64,000 nucleotides of DNA from MWH-TA3 sp044353905. Its GTDB lineage: Bacteria > Actinomycetota > Actinomycetes > Actinomycetales > Microbacteriaceae. This document shows, piece by piece, positions 15,679 to 23,031 of this stretch. Position numbers and translations under genes: made by a program. How positions within the stretch are numbered: position 1 is the first letter of the stretch; each line of letters begins with the position of its first letter. The stretch lies in NCBI GenBank assembly GCA_044353905.1, contig JBILBA010000002.1, forward strand, positions 1 to 64,000, given 5' to 3'. The notes under the pieces were generated by a model that did no database searches, was not told the origin of the DNA, and was given only the letters and a program-made list of their open reading frames with translations.

Positions 15679-17176
15679 CCCATGGGAAACCAACGAGCCG
15701 ACGGACAAGCAACTCTGGGATGAACTCGGCGACACCGTCGATTCGCGACGTCAAGAGATTTTCGTCATGCTCGGCCAACGAGCACACAACGCGAACAAGT
15801 ACGAAGATGCTTTGGCTCTCTTCGACAAGTCTCTCGAACTCTGCGAATCGCTGGGGTACACCCGCGAGAAGTACTTCACGATGGTGAGTATGACGCGGTG
15901 CCACCGCGAACTGAAGAACTGGGACAAGGTCTTCGAGATCTTCAATCAGCTCGAGGAACGAGGACTCGCCGAACTCGAGGTCGAAGATCTCGCTCTCTTG
16001 TTCCGGTCGAAGGCATTTGCCTTGAAAGAGCGTCGCATGGCGCTCGATGCGATTGAGGCGTTTCGCATTGCCGAGGAGTATTCGCGTGAGTGCGGCGAGT
16101 CGTACTTGGCCTGTAACAACGCCATTCAGCGTGCGCGAATCCACACCCTCCTCCGCGAATTCACCGTCGCGCGCGACCTCATGTTGGCCACGCTTGAATA
16201 CGCGCGTGTCGAGGCTGTTGTTCCGCTCGCTGCCCAGGTCCAGTTGAACCTCGGGCGCATCTACCTGCAAGCGGCAGACTTTCCGGCGGCAGTCGTGACT
16301 CTTGAAGACGCCGTCGCGACTTTCGAAGCCATCGAGGACGAGATATACGGCAAGAAGGCGCGGATCGCGCTCGCCGCCGCCCACGGCCGCAACGGCAACA
16401 TTGTGCGCGCCGAGCAACTCTTGGTCGCTCTCGACGAGTCTCTCAATCCGTGGGACATCGAACTTCGGGCGAGCATTTCCCTTCTCCGTGCCGAACTGTC
16501 GTGGGATCCCGCAGAGGCCGCAGTATTCCACAAGAAGGCACGCGCGTTGGCCGCAAACGACGGGCGTCGCCACTTCGTCAACGTCGTCGACATCAACGCG
16601 GCGGTCATCATGGCGGAAGCGGGCGACCTGGTCGGGGCTGAAAAGCTGATTCGCGCCGTCATTGAGGCTGCGGAAAAGTTCGATGACCTCGACATCATCA
16701 ACGAAGCGCGCGTTCGACTCGCGAGCATCGTGATCGAACTCGATCGCCCCGATGAAGCGCTGTCACTATTGGCGACGATGTCGATTGCGACCTTCGGCGA
16801 CGACAGTTTCGCGTGGCAACGATTCGCATTGGTGCACTCGGCCGCCCTGCTGCTTGTCGGCGAAATCGACGAGGCCGAACAATCGGTGATGGTCGTCATG
16901 AATCTCGACCGCACGTGGGCGAACCTGGCGATGATTGCCGAGGCGTACTGGATTACGTCCCAGATCGAAGAAAAACGGAATGGTCGCACTCCCCAGTGGG
17001 AACACATGCTGTCGGCCAGTGTTGCGATGTTGCTTCAGTCCGGAAACGCCGACCTGGCAACCGAGCGCTCACGCGACCTCGTGCCGGCGGCGAAGTCGGC
17101 ACTGGGCATACCCCGCCAACCCTTGAGCACCCCGAACCAGTTGCTCGACAACATCAACGCAGAGAGCGGCGAATAG
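15671..17176 (+). CDS. TPR-repeat protein, unknown function
   Basis: A 501-aa all-helical protein without signal peptide or membrane helix. Helix pairs with TPR character run through most of its length, for example residues 32-62 (AHNANKYEDALALFDKSLEL) and 170-220 (LGRIYLQAADFPAAVVTLED). It has no HTH, kinase or other catalytic domain. Helical-repeat proteins of this size often bind peptides or act as scaffolds, as in Rap/NprR-type receptors. That makes the overlapping 46-aa peptide gene a possible ligand or partner, which is inference. It overlaps the convergent radA gene by 23 nt at the 3' end. Confidence 0.75.
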   Translation: MSNPWETNEPTDKQLWDELGDTVDSRRQEIFVMLGQRAHNANKYEDALALFDKSLELCESLGYTREKYFTMVSMTRCHRELKNWDKVFEIFNQLEERGLAELEVEDLALLFRSKAFALKERRMALDAIEAFRIAEEYSRECGESYLACNNAIQRARIHTLLREFTVARDLMLATLEYARVEAVVPLAAQVQLNLGRIYLQAADFPAAVVTLEDAVATFEAIEDEIYGKKARIALAAAHGRNGNIVRAEQLLVALDESLNPWDIELRASISLLRAELSWDPAEAAVFHKKARALAANDGRRHFVNVVDINAAVIMAEAGDLVGAEKLIRAVIEAAEKFDDLDIINEARVRLASIVIELDRPDEALSLLATMSIATFGDDSFAWQRFALVHSAALLLVGEIDEAEQSVMVVMNLDRTWANLAMIAEAYWITSQIEEKRNGRTPQWEHMLSASVAMLLQSGNADLATERSRDLVPAAKSALGIPRQPLSTPNQLLDNINAESGE

Positions 17177-18470
17177 CGTCCGCGAGGGTGTTCACCGAGT
17201 GATCGATGACCTCGGTGAACCCCAAACGAGTCGCTTCCGCTGAACGCAGTTGATGTGCGGTGACGGCTCGGATGTCTCCGGCGAGACTGATTTCGCCCGT
17301 CGCCACGAGCGTCGGTGAAAGGGCAATGTCTTTCGCCGCGCTGGCAAGGGCCAGGGCGATGGCGAGGTCGGCGCCGGGCTCGGTTACGCGAATTCCACCA
17401 ACGGTCGAGACGTAGACGTCGGCGGACTGGAAGGGGAGTTTGGCGCGCCGTTCGAGAACCGCGAGCAACATGGCAACTCGAGACGAATCGACGCCGTTCG
17501 TGACGCGCCTCGGCTGTGGAGCGCTCGAGGGAACGATAAGCGCCTGAATCTCGACCGGGATAGCGCGACGACCTTCCATCGTGATGGTCGTACACGTGCC
17601 GCTGACCGGCGTGGTCGTGTTCGAACGGAACAGGGCGGACGGGTCCGGGACCTGCTCGATACCGCTTCCGACCATCTCGAAACAACCGACCTCGTCGGTT
17701 GGGCCGAATCGGTTCTTGAGCGTGCGGACGAATCGCAACGCAGTCTGACGGTCGCCCTCGAAGTGCATGACGACGTCGACGAGGTGTTCCAGAAGCCTCG
17801 GCCCGGCAATCGTGCCGTCCTTGGTGACGTGACCCACGAGGATGACGGGAATTCCGCGTTCCTTCGCGATCCGAACGACGGTCGCTGCGACTTCGCGGAC
17901 TTGGGCGACGCCTCCGGCCAGTCCATCAACCGTTTCCGACGACACGGTCTGAACAGAGTCGATGATGACCAGAGAAGGTTTGACCTCGTCGATGTGGCCG
18001 AGAACGGTACCGAGGTTTGTTTCGGCCGCAAGAAAGAGCGTGTCAACAAGCGTGCCCGTGCGCTCGGCGCGAAGCCGTACTTGACCGACGGATTCCTCGG
18101 CGCTGACGTAAAGGACGGTATCGCCGCGCATCGCAACGCGCCCCGCGACATCGAGCAGAAGCGTTGACTTGCCGACTCCTGGCTCGCCCGACAAAAGGAT
18201 TGCTGCACCGGGCACGATTCCGCCACCCAAAACGCGGTCGAATTCAGCAATTCCGGTCGGTCGATGCTCGGCATCGGTCACCATGATTTGGGTGATGGGG
18301 ACAGCGGCGCGGTTCGTTGGTACTCGTGTGGCGACAGTTCGGCCGCCGAGGGATTCAGTGCCAAATTCGCGAACGGTGTCCCACTGCTGACACTCGCCAC
18401 AGCGGCCGACCCACTTGTTGGTCGTCCACCCGCATTCGACGCACTTGTAAGGAGTCGTCACGCGGGCCAT
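17154..18470 (-). CDS. radA: DNA repair protein RadA (Sms)
   Basis: A 438-aa RecA-like ATPase that promotes branch migration in recombination. The N-terminal C4 zinc finger uses Cys10, 13, 24 and 27. Walker A is GEPGVGKST, followed by the RadA-specific KNRFG motif (in LKNRFGPTDE) and a C-terminal Lon-protease-like domain without the catalytic Ser. Length is normal. The ATG start has a leaderless -10 exactly 6 nt upstream. Confidence 0.97.
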   Translation of the reverse strand: MARVTTPYKCVECGWTTNKWVGRCGECQQWDTVREFGTESLGGRTVATRVPTNRAAVPITQIMVTDAEHRPTGIAEFDRVLGGGIVPGAAILLSGEPGVGKSTLLLDVAGRVAMRGDTVLYVSAEESVGQVRLRAERTGTLVDTLFLAAETNLGTVLGHIDEVKPSLVIIDSVQTVSSETVDGLAGGVAQVREVAATVVRIAKERGIPVILVGHVTKDGTIAGPRLLEHLVDVVMHFEGDRQTALRFVRTLKNRFGPTDEVGCFEMVGSGIEQVPDPSALFRSNTTTPVSGTCTTITMEGRRAIPVEIQALIVPSSAPQPRRVTNGVDSSRVAMLLAVLERRAKLPFQSADVYVSTVGGIRVTEPGADLAIALALASAAKDIALSPTLVATGEISLAGDIRAVTAHQLRSAEATRLGFTEVIDHSVNTLADAIRRSLR

Positions 18471-18476
18471 GGTTCA

Positions 18477-18482
18477 AGATTA
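18477..18482 (-). promoter_or_regulatory. Leaderless -10 of radA
   Basis: On the minus strand TAATCT ends 6 nt before the radA ATG. It is the best -10 match of the leaderless set. Confidence 0.6.
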
Positions 18483-18545
18483 GGCGAGAGGGCGGACCTC
18501 AACCCCGTTTTTCTCACACCTTGTTTCGCGTGTAAGATTTCCCAC

Positions 18546-18635
18546 GGTGCCGTGTCCGAGCGGCCGAAGGAGCATGTCTCGAAAACATGTGTGGGTGCAA
18601 GTCCACCGTGGGTTCAAATCCCACCGGCACCGCCA
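18546..18635 (+). tRNA. tRNA-Ser (anticodon CGA)
   Basis: Acceptor GGTGCCG (18546-18552) pairs with CGGCACC (18625-18631). The anticodon loop CTCGAAA gives CGA at 18580-18582, reading UCG. A long variable arm typical of tRNA-Ser lies between the anticodon and T arms, and the T loop is TTCAAAT. CCA is encoded (18633-18635). A terminator follows 5 nt later, so it is a single-gene transcript. Confidence 0.96.
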
Positions 18636-18640
18636 GAAGG

Positions 18641-18666
18641 AAAAGCCCCGAGCGATCGGGGCTTTT
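18641..18666 (+). terminator. Rho-independent terminator after tRNA-Ser
   Basis: An 11-bp perfect stem (AAAAGCCCCGA / TCGGGGCTTTT) with a GCGA loop. The stem's own A and T ends make it usable in both directions, so it may also serve the minus-strand gene ending at 18685. Confidence 0.85.
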
Positions 18667-18684
18667 CTCTGTTTAAGCGGACGG

Positions 18685-19488
18685 TCACGCCTTCTTCGCG
18701 GCGGGTTTCTTGGCCGCGGGCTGTTTTACGGCCGGTTTCTTAACTGTCGCGGTTTTCGTGGCCGGCCATGTTTTCGGGGCTGGCCCAAGCGTGCGGCACA
18801 CATGACCGATGATCACGTCAAGGATGAAACTCTGTACACCTTCGCGCTTGATTGCGTTTGCTGCGATTGACGGTGCGACTTTCGCTGAAACCGCTCTTGC
18901 AACTTTCGTGACAGTCCCCGTGGTCTTCGCAACAACTTTGGATGTCGTTCCGGCTGGGGCCTTTGTGAGGGCCGTGACGAGAGCTGAAATCGCTGCTGCG
19001 AGCACCGGCCCATTCCGAACGACGAATCGAACCGGTGAACTTGTTGTAGTCAACGCCTGCGCCAGAAGTTGGCGCTTGCCTTTTGTGGATTTCACTTCGG
19101 GCCCGTGGATTTCAACTGCTGAAAGAACGAACAATTTTGTGGCTGCAAGATTCAGATCGGCGTTGCTTTCTTCGTTCAAAACAAAAGCACGAAACTCGTT
19201 ACCGAGGTGTTCTCGAAGGTCGTGCGGTGAAGCGCCACCTAGTTCTTTGCGCAGTCGCACCACGTTTTCGGTCGCGATAGGACGATGCTTGTTGTAGAGG
19301 TCATCGATTCCTTCTTCCCATTTCTTGTCAAGCCACTTTTTGGCGGATACCGCTTTCTCTGCACCGGCTGAGGCACCTCGCGCCACTGTCTTTGAGGTTT
19401 CGATTGCGATGGTTTCGACCCGCTTGACGAATAGAGCGGACTGGCCACTGATTGTTTGAACTATGGAGCGAGTTTCATCTTTTGACAT
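18685..19488 (-). CDS. Unknown protein with Lys/Ala-rich histone-like tail
   Basis: A 267-aa protein not assigned to any family. Residues 1-110 are charged and helical (KKWLDKKWEEGIDDLYNKHR). Residues ~140-220 are Ala/Val/Thr-rich with one hydrophobic stretch (VLAAAISALVTALTKA) that may be an amphipathic or membrane-associated helix. The last ~30 residues are a Lys/Ala/Pro tail (KKPAVKQPAAKKPAAKKA) resembling histone H1-type DNA-binding tails and the FtsH tail in this window. A nucleoid- or surface-associated role is possible but unsupported. The start is backed by a leaderless -10. Confidence 0.7.
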   Translation of the reverse strand: MSKDETRSIVQTISGQSALFVKRVETIAIETSKTVARGASAGAEKAVSAKKWLDKKWEEGIDDLYNKHRPIATENVVRLRKELGGASPHDLREHLGNEFRAFVLNEESNADLNLAATKLFVLSAVEIHGPEVKSTKGKRQLLAQALTTTSSPVRFVVRNGPVLAAAISALVTALTKAPAGTTSKVVAKTTGTVTKVARAVSAKVAPSIAANAIKREGVQSFILDVIIGHVCRTLGPAPKTWPATKTATVKKPAVKQPAAKKPAAKKA

Positions 19489-19494
19489 AAACTC

Positions 19495-19500
19495 AGCCTA
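19495..19500 (-). promoter_or_regulatory. Leaderless -10 of the 267-aa protein gene
   Basis: On the minus strand TAGGCT ends 6 nt before the ATG at 19488. Confidence 0.55.
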
Positions 19501-19559
19501 GCGAAAGCTAAGACATCGATCTCGAACCGGTACAAATCCCGATTACCGAAGCGTGTAGA

Positions 19560-19583
19560 AAATGTTCGTCACAGCGAACATTT
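19560..19583. repeat. Perfect 9-bp inverted repeat
   Basis: AAATGTTCG (19560-19568) and CGAACATTT (19575-19583) are separated by TCACAG. It lies just upstream of a TATACT box and could be an operator or a hairpin. The half-site order (GTTCG then CGAAC) is opposite to an actinobacterial LexA box. Confidence 0.55.
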
Positions 19584-19588
19584 CTGTG

Positions 19589-19594
19589 TATACT
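19589..19594 (+). promoter_or_regulatory. Candidate -10 for a short plus-strand RNA
   Basis: TATACT is a close match to the -10 consensus. The 9-bp inverted repeat ends 5 nt before it and would cover the -35 position. The predicted start is about 19601. Confidence 0.4.
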
Positions 19595-19600
19595 GAAACC

Positions 19601-19660
19601 GACCTTTTCGAAGGGGGTCAGTGAGCCGGAACCGCCAAGCGGAACCGGCTCACTTCTTTA
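19601..19660 (+). ncRNA. Candidate ~60-nt structured small RNA
   Basis: From the predicted start a first hairpin forms at 19601-19619 (GACCTT, TTCG loop, AAGG...GTC with a G bulge). One base later comes a second, stronger hairpin: GTGAGCCGG (19621-19629) pairs with CCGGCTCAC (19645-19653), with inner CCG/CGG pairs, followed by TTCTTT. This looks like promoter, structured RNA and terminator packed into 75 bases between two minus-strand genes. The T-rich tail follows only on the plus strand. No RNA family is recognised. Confidence 0.4.
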
Positions 19661-19670
19661 AGTCAGCCGA

Positions 19671-21011
19671 TTACGGCAGCAGGCGGTTCGGTCCTCGGAA
19701 CAGATACGTCGTCTCGCGGATGGACGGCAAACCGAGCAGAAGCATGAGGAATCGGGCGAGGCCCATTCCGAATCCGCCGTGCGGGGGAACGCCGTGACGG
19801 AAGAAGTCGAGGTAGAACTCGAGCTCTTCGGGGTCGAGGCCCTTGTCCTTCGCCTGCTCGGTCACCACGTCGATCCGGTGTTCGCGCTGCGCACCGGTCG
19901 AGATCTCGGTGCCGTTGTAGAGCAGGTCGTACGAGTTCGTGAGGTTCGAATCATTCTCGTGACGCATGTGATAGAACGGGCGGATCGACGTGAAGTAATC
20001 AGTGACGAACACGAAGTCGTGGCCGAACGTTTCCTTGACGTACGCCGACAACTGACGTTCGCCCTCGGGGTCGAGGTCGCCGTCCGCGCGTGGCACGGTG
20101 TAGCCGCGGGCCTTGAGGATCTCGTGCGCTTCGGCGAGCGGGATGCGGGGGAACGGGGTCGTGGGAGGCGTGACGACAATCTCGTAGGCGGCCTCGACCT
20201 GCGGACCGAGCTTCTCCGCAACAGCGGTGAGGCCCGCAACAATGACCGACTCGTGCATCGCCATGACGTCTTCGTGCGAATCGACCCACGACATCTCGGC
20301 ATCGATCGAGGTGAATTCGGTCGCGTGGCGCGAGGTGAACGACGGGTCTGCGCGGAAGGCGGGAGCGATCTCGAAGACAGCACCGAATCCGGCGGGCTGC
20401 GCCATCTGCTTGAAGAACTGCGGGCTTTGCGCGAGGTACGCCGTGGTCTCGAAGTACTGCATCTCGAACAATTCGGCACGTGATTCAGAGGCGCTCGCCA
20501 TCAGTTTCGGCGTGTGAATCTCGATGAATCCGTTGTCGACCCACCACGTGCGCATCGCGTGTTCGAATACGGTCTGGACACGGAAGATGAGGTTTGCCTC
20601 GGGGCGACGAAGGTCGAGGAATCGCCAGTCGAGGCGCTTGTCGATACTGGAGTCTTCGGCGATCGGCGGTTCGGGTTGCGCTTCGGCCACGACCTCGAGC
20701 GTCAAAATCTTGACTTCGAGCCCACCGAGCTTGACTCGCTCGTCGTGCGCGAGTTGACCCGTGACACGAATGAACGTTCCCGCATTGAGTGTCCCGATCA
20801 GTTCCGTGAGCGCGAGGCGTTCCGCCGAATCGGCGACCTCGGGGTCGATTTCACGAACCGCTTTCGTCACGAGCTGAACGGCTCCGGTCTCGTCACGCAA
20901 GATGACGAACTGCACCGCCTTCTGGTCTCGGACGGTGTCGACCCACCCCGCGACAACGACATCGCCATCGGCGAGAGCGGACAGGGATGCAACGGTTGAG
21001 CGCGTGACCAT
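19671..21011 (-). CDS. aspS: Aspartyl-tRNA synthetase, archaeal-type (AspS2-like)
   Basis: A 446-aa class II synthetase. ATG 21011 is chosen because a TACGCT -10 ends 6 nt before it; the frame runs further upstream but that part is not family-like. An N-terminal OB fold (VVVAGWVDTVRDQKAVQFVI) is followed directly by the catalytic core: FLDLRRPEA, the ESRAELF loop, FKQMAQPAGFGAVFEIAPAF, and motif 3 GGFGMGLARFLMLLLGL. It lacks the ~150-residue GAD insertion of bacterial AspRS (~590 aa), so it belongs to the archaeal-type group. Such enzymes often also charge tRNA-Asn for transamidation by GatCAB. Confidence 0.9.
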   Translation of the reverse strand: MVTRSTVASLSALADGDVVVAGWVDTVRDQKAVQFVILRDETGAVQLVTKAVREIDPEVADSAERLALTELIGTLNAGTFIRVTGQLAHDERVKLGGLEVKILTLEVVAEAQPEPPIAEDSSIDKRLDWRFLDLRRPEANLIFRVQTVFEHAMRTWWVDNGFIEIHTPKLMASASESRAELFEMQYFETTAYLAQSPQFFKQMAQPAGFGAVFEIAPAFRADPSFTSRHATEFTSIDAEMSWVDSHEDVMAMHESVIVAGLTAVAEKLGPQVEAAYEIVVTPPTTPFPRIPLAEAHEILKARGYTVPRADGDLDPEGERQLSAYVKETFGHDFVFVTDYFTSIRPFYHMRHENDSNLTNSYDLLYNGTEISTGAQREHRIDVVTEQAKDKGLDPEELEFYLDFFRHGVPPHGGFGMGLARFLMLLLGLPSIRETTYLFRGPNRLLP

Positions 21012-21017
21012 AAACCC

Positions 21018-21023
21018 AGCGTA
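21018..21023 (-). promoter_or_regulatory. Leaderless -10 of aspS
   Basis: On the minus strand TACGCT ends 6 nt before ATG 21011. This decides the start over upstream in-frame codons. Confidence 0.55.
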
Positions 21024-21052
21024 GCGGGCGGGTTGCCCACAGTTTGCGCGGA

Positions 21053-21058
21053 TACAAT
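21053..21058 (+). promoter_or_regulatory. Leaderless -10 of the histidine phosphatase gene
   Basis: TACAAT ends 7 nt before the GTG at 21066 and supports that start over an upstream in-frame codon at 21033. Confidence 0.55.
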
Positions 21059-21065
21059 CGAGAGC

Positions 21066-21698
21066 GTGACTGCCGAGCGGGTTCATCTCGTGCGCCACGG
21101 TGAGGTAAACAACCCCGGTGGCGTTCTGTACGAGCGTCTGCCGAACTTTGGACTCACGGAATACGGTCGGACACTCGCCGAATCGGCGGTTCGGCACGTG
21201 CCTCTCGACACGATTTCGGCGCTCATTGTCAGCCCGCTTCAGCGCGCCCGCGAATCGATGGCGCCCTGGGAAGCCGCAACCGGTATGACCGCGACAATCG
21301 ACGAACGCGTGATCGAGCCGTGGAACGAATTCCGTGGGTTGCGCATGAACGGAGGCCGCGAGCTTCTCTCGCGACCGGACCTCTGGAAGTTCCTGGCGAA
21401 CCCGTTGCGCCCGTCGTGGGGCGAGCCGTATCGCGACATCGCCCAGCGCATGTTGGCGGCGATGCGCGACGCGGTCGATTCAGTCGACGGCGGTGACGTC
21501 GTGATTGTGTCTCACCAATTGGCGATTTGGATGGTGCAGCGGGCGATGTCCGACAAGCCGCTGGCGCATTGGCCCGGCACCCGCCGTTGTTCGCTGTCGT
21601 CTGTGACCTCGTTCCAGGTTCACCCCGCCGACTTCGTCGAATACGACTATCGCGAGGCAACCGACATCGACCGCGCGGTGGATTCGGGGGCGGTGTGA
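21066..21698 (+). CDS. Histidine phosphatase family protein
   Basis: A 210-aa protein of the phosphoglycerate mutase-like branch. The catalytic signature LVRHGEV (residues 8-14) carries the His that is phosphorylated. A second basic residue cluster is in SPLQRARESM and the second catalytic His is in VIVSHQLAIWMV. In many actinobacteria this gene precedes the resABC/ccs cytochrome c maturation genes, as here, and the stop overlaps the next start. The substrate is unknown. Confidence 0.88.
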   Translation: MTAERVHLVRHGEVNNPGGVLYERLPNFGLTEYGRTLAESAVRHVPLDTISALIVSPLQRARESMAPWEAATGMTATIDERVIEPWNEFRGLRMNGGRELLSRPDLWKFLANPLRPSWGEPYRDIAQRMLAAMRDAVDSVDGGDVVIVSHQLAIWMVQRAMSDKPLAHWPGTRRCSLSSVTSFQVHPADFVEYDYREATDIDRAVDSGAV

Positions 21699-22285
21699 GA
21701 CGCGCCATTCTCGCGGTGAGCCTCGTGGCCTCGCTTCTCGTCCTTGGTGGGTGTGTGTCCAACGACCCGCTCGCGAATGACGTCATCGATCAGAACTACA
21801 CCTCGGCCGACGGGGCGATCACGGAACTCGCGGTGTCAAACCGTGAGGAGCCGGTGTCATTTGAATCGAGCGAAACAACCGACGGATCGACAATCAGTTC
21901 CGATGACTACGTCGGATCGGTACTCGTCGTCAACTTCTGGTTTGCCGCCTGCCCACCCTGCCGATACGAGGCCCCTGACCTTGCTGAAATCTCGGAGAAG
22001 TACGCAGCGGACGGCGTGCAGTTCCTCGGAATCAATGTGTACGACGAACGCGAAGTTGCTAATTCGTTCGAGCGCGAGTTCGCGATTCAGTACCCGAGCA
22101 TCCTTGATGTGTCGACCGGTGAACTCCGATTGGCTTTTTCTGGGCAACTGCCCCCCAACGGCGTGCCGACCACCATCATCGTTGACCGAAGCGGACGGGT
22201 GGCCGCACGATTGTCGGGAGCCATACTCGATCGTGCTGTCTTCGAAGAGATGATCGAGTCCGTTCTTGCGGAGCCCGCCGAGTGA
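21695..22285 (+). CDS. Thiol-disulfide oxidoreductase lipoprotein (TlpA/ResA-like)
   Basis: A 196-aa protein starting at GTG 21695, which overlaps the previous stop; longer upstream frame is excluded. The signal peptide ends in the lipobox LVLGGC (Cys20). The thioredoxin-fold domain has the redox motif CPPC (Cys86 and 89, in WFAACPPCRYEAP) and a cis-Pro region GVPTTIIVD. It should reduce apocytochrome c cysteines outside the membrane, receiving electrons from the adjacent CcdA. Confidence 0.92.
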   Translation: MRRAILAVSLVASLLVLGGCVSNDPLANDVIDQNYTSADGAITELAVSNREEPVSFESSETTDGSTISSDDYVGSVLVVNFWFAACPPCRYEAPDLAEISEKYAADGVQFLGINVYDEREVANSFEREFAIQYPSILDVSTGELRLAFSGQLPPNGVPTTIIVDRSGRVAARLSGAILDRAVFEEMIESVLAEPAE

Positions 22286-23031
22286 ACGGCTCCGTCGGCG
22301 AAATCGTGTTCTCGGGCGACCTCGTCCTTGCTCTACCCATTTCGTTTCTCGCGGGACTTCTTGCGTTTCTCTCACCCTGTGTGATTCCCCTCATTCCGGG
22401 GTACATCGCCTACGTCTCGGGATTCGCCCTCGCGGCCGAGCCGACACCCGCCGACCGACGCCGAGTCCTCGTCGGAATTCTTGGGTTCGTCATCGGGATG
22501 GGTGTTGTGTTTATCACGTTGTCGATTTTCTTTGGAACGTTGGGCTTGCTTCTCGCGCCCTTTATGGACATCGTGTTCCGCATCGCCGGTGTTGTTCTCA
22601 TCGTCTTGGGAGTTGTATTCGCTGGCGGAATCCCAGCGCTCCAACGCGACTTTCTGCCGACGTGGAAAACACGCGCCGGAGTGTGGGGGTCACCATTCCT
22701 CGGAATGGTGTTCGCACTGGGCTGGGTTCCGTGCGTCGGGCCGACTCTGGTTGCCGTTCAGACATTGGCGTGGGGGACTCAGGACCCTGCTCGCGCCGCG
22801 GTGCTCGGAGTCGCGTATTGGCTCGGACTTGCCCTGCCGTTCGTTGTCGTTGCGCTCTTGCTCGGTCGAATTCTGCCCGCGCTCGCGTGGGTTCGACGAC
22901 ACATCAAAGCCATCAACATCACCGGTGGTGTGATGTTGGTGACAATCGGTGTCCTCATGGTCTTCGGTCTCTGGCGCACCATCATGTCGTGGGCGGGGGT
23001 GTTCCTGAGTGGCTTCACGTCGACCCTCTGA
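22282..23031 (+). CDS. ccdA: Cytochrome c biogenesis protein CcdA
   Basis: A 249-aa polytopic membrane protein (about six helices) that passes electrons from cytoplasmic thioredoxin to extracytoplasmic thiol proteins. The conserved Cys are in FLSPCVIPLIPGY (near residue 32) and WVPCVGPTL, each next to Pro as the family requires. The GTG start overlaps the TlpA-like stop (GTGA). The 3' end overlaps resB by 23 nt. Confidence 0.95.
   Translation: MNGSVGEIVFSGDLVLALPISFLAGLLAFLSPCVIPLIPGYIAYVSGFALAAEPTPADRRRVLVGILGFVIGMGVVFITLSIFFGTLGLLLAPFMDIVFRIAGVVLIVLGVVFAGGIPALQRDFLPTWKTRAGVWGSPFLGMVFALGWVPCVGPTLVAVQTLAWGTQDPARAAVLGVAYWLGLALPFVVVALLLGRILPALAWVRRHIKAINITGGVMLVTIGVLMVFGLWRTIMSWAGVFLSGFTSTL

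Noticed and set aside
19560..19583. LexA (SOS) box
   Set aside because: Half-site order is GTTCG...CGAAC with 6-nt spacer; the actinobacterial SOS box has CGAAC...GTTCG with a 4-nt spacer.
19621..19794. GTG-start frame after AAGGGGG in the small-RNA region
   Set aside because: It runs through the terminator-like stem and into aspS antisense; the product is basic low-complexity with no support.
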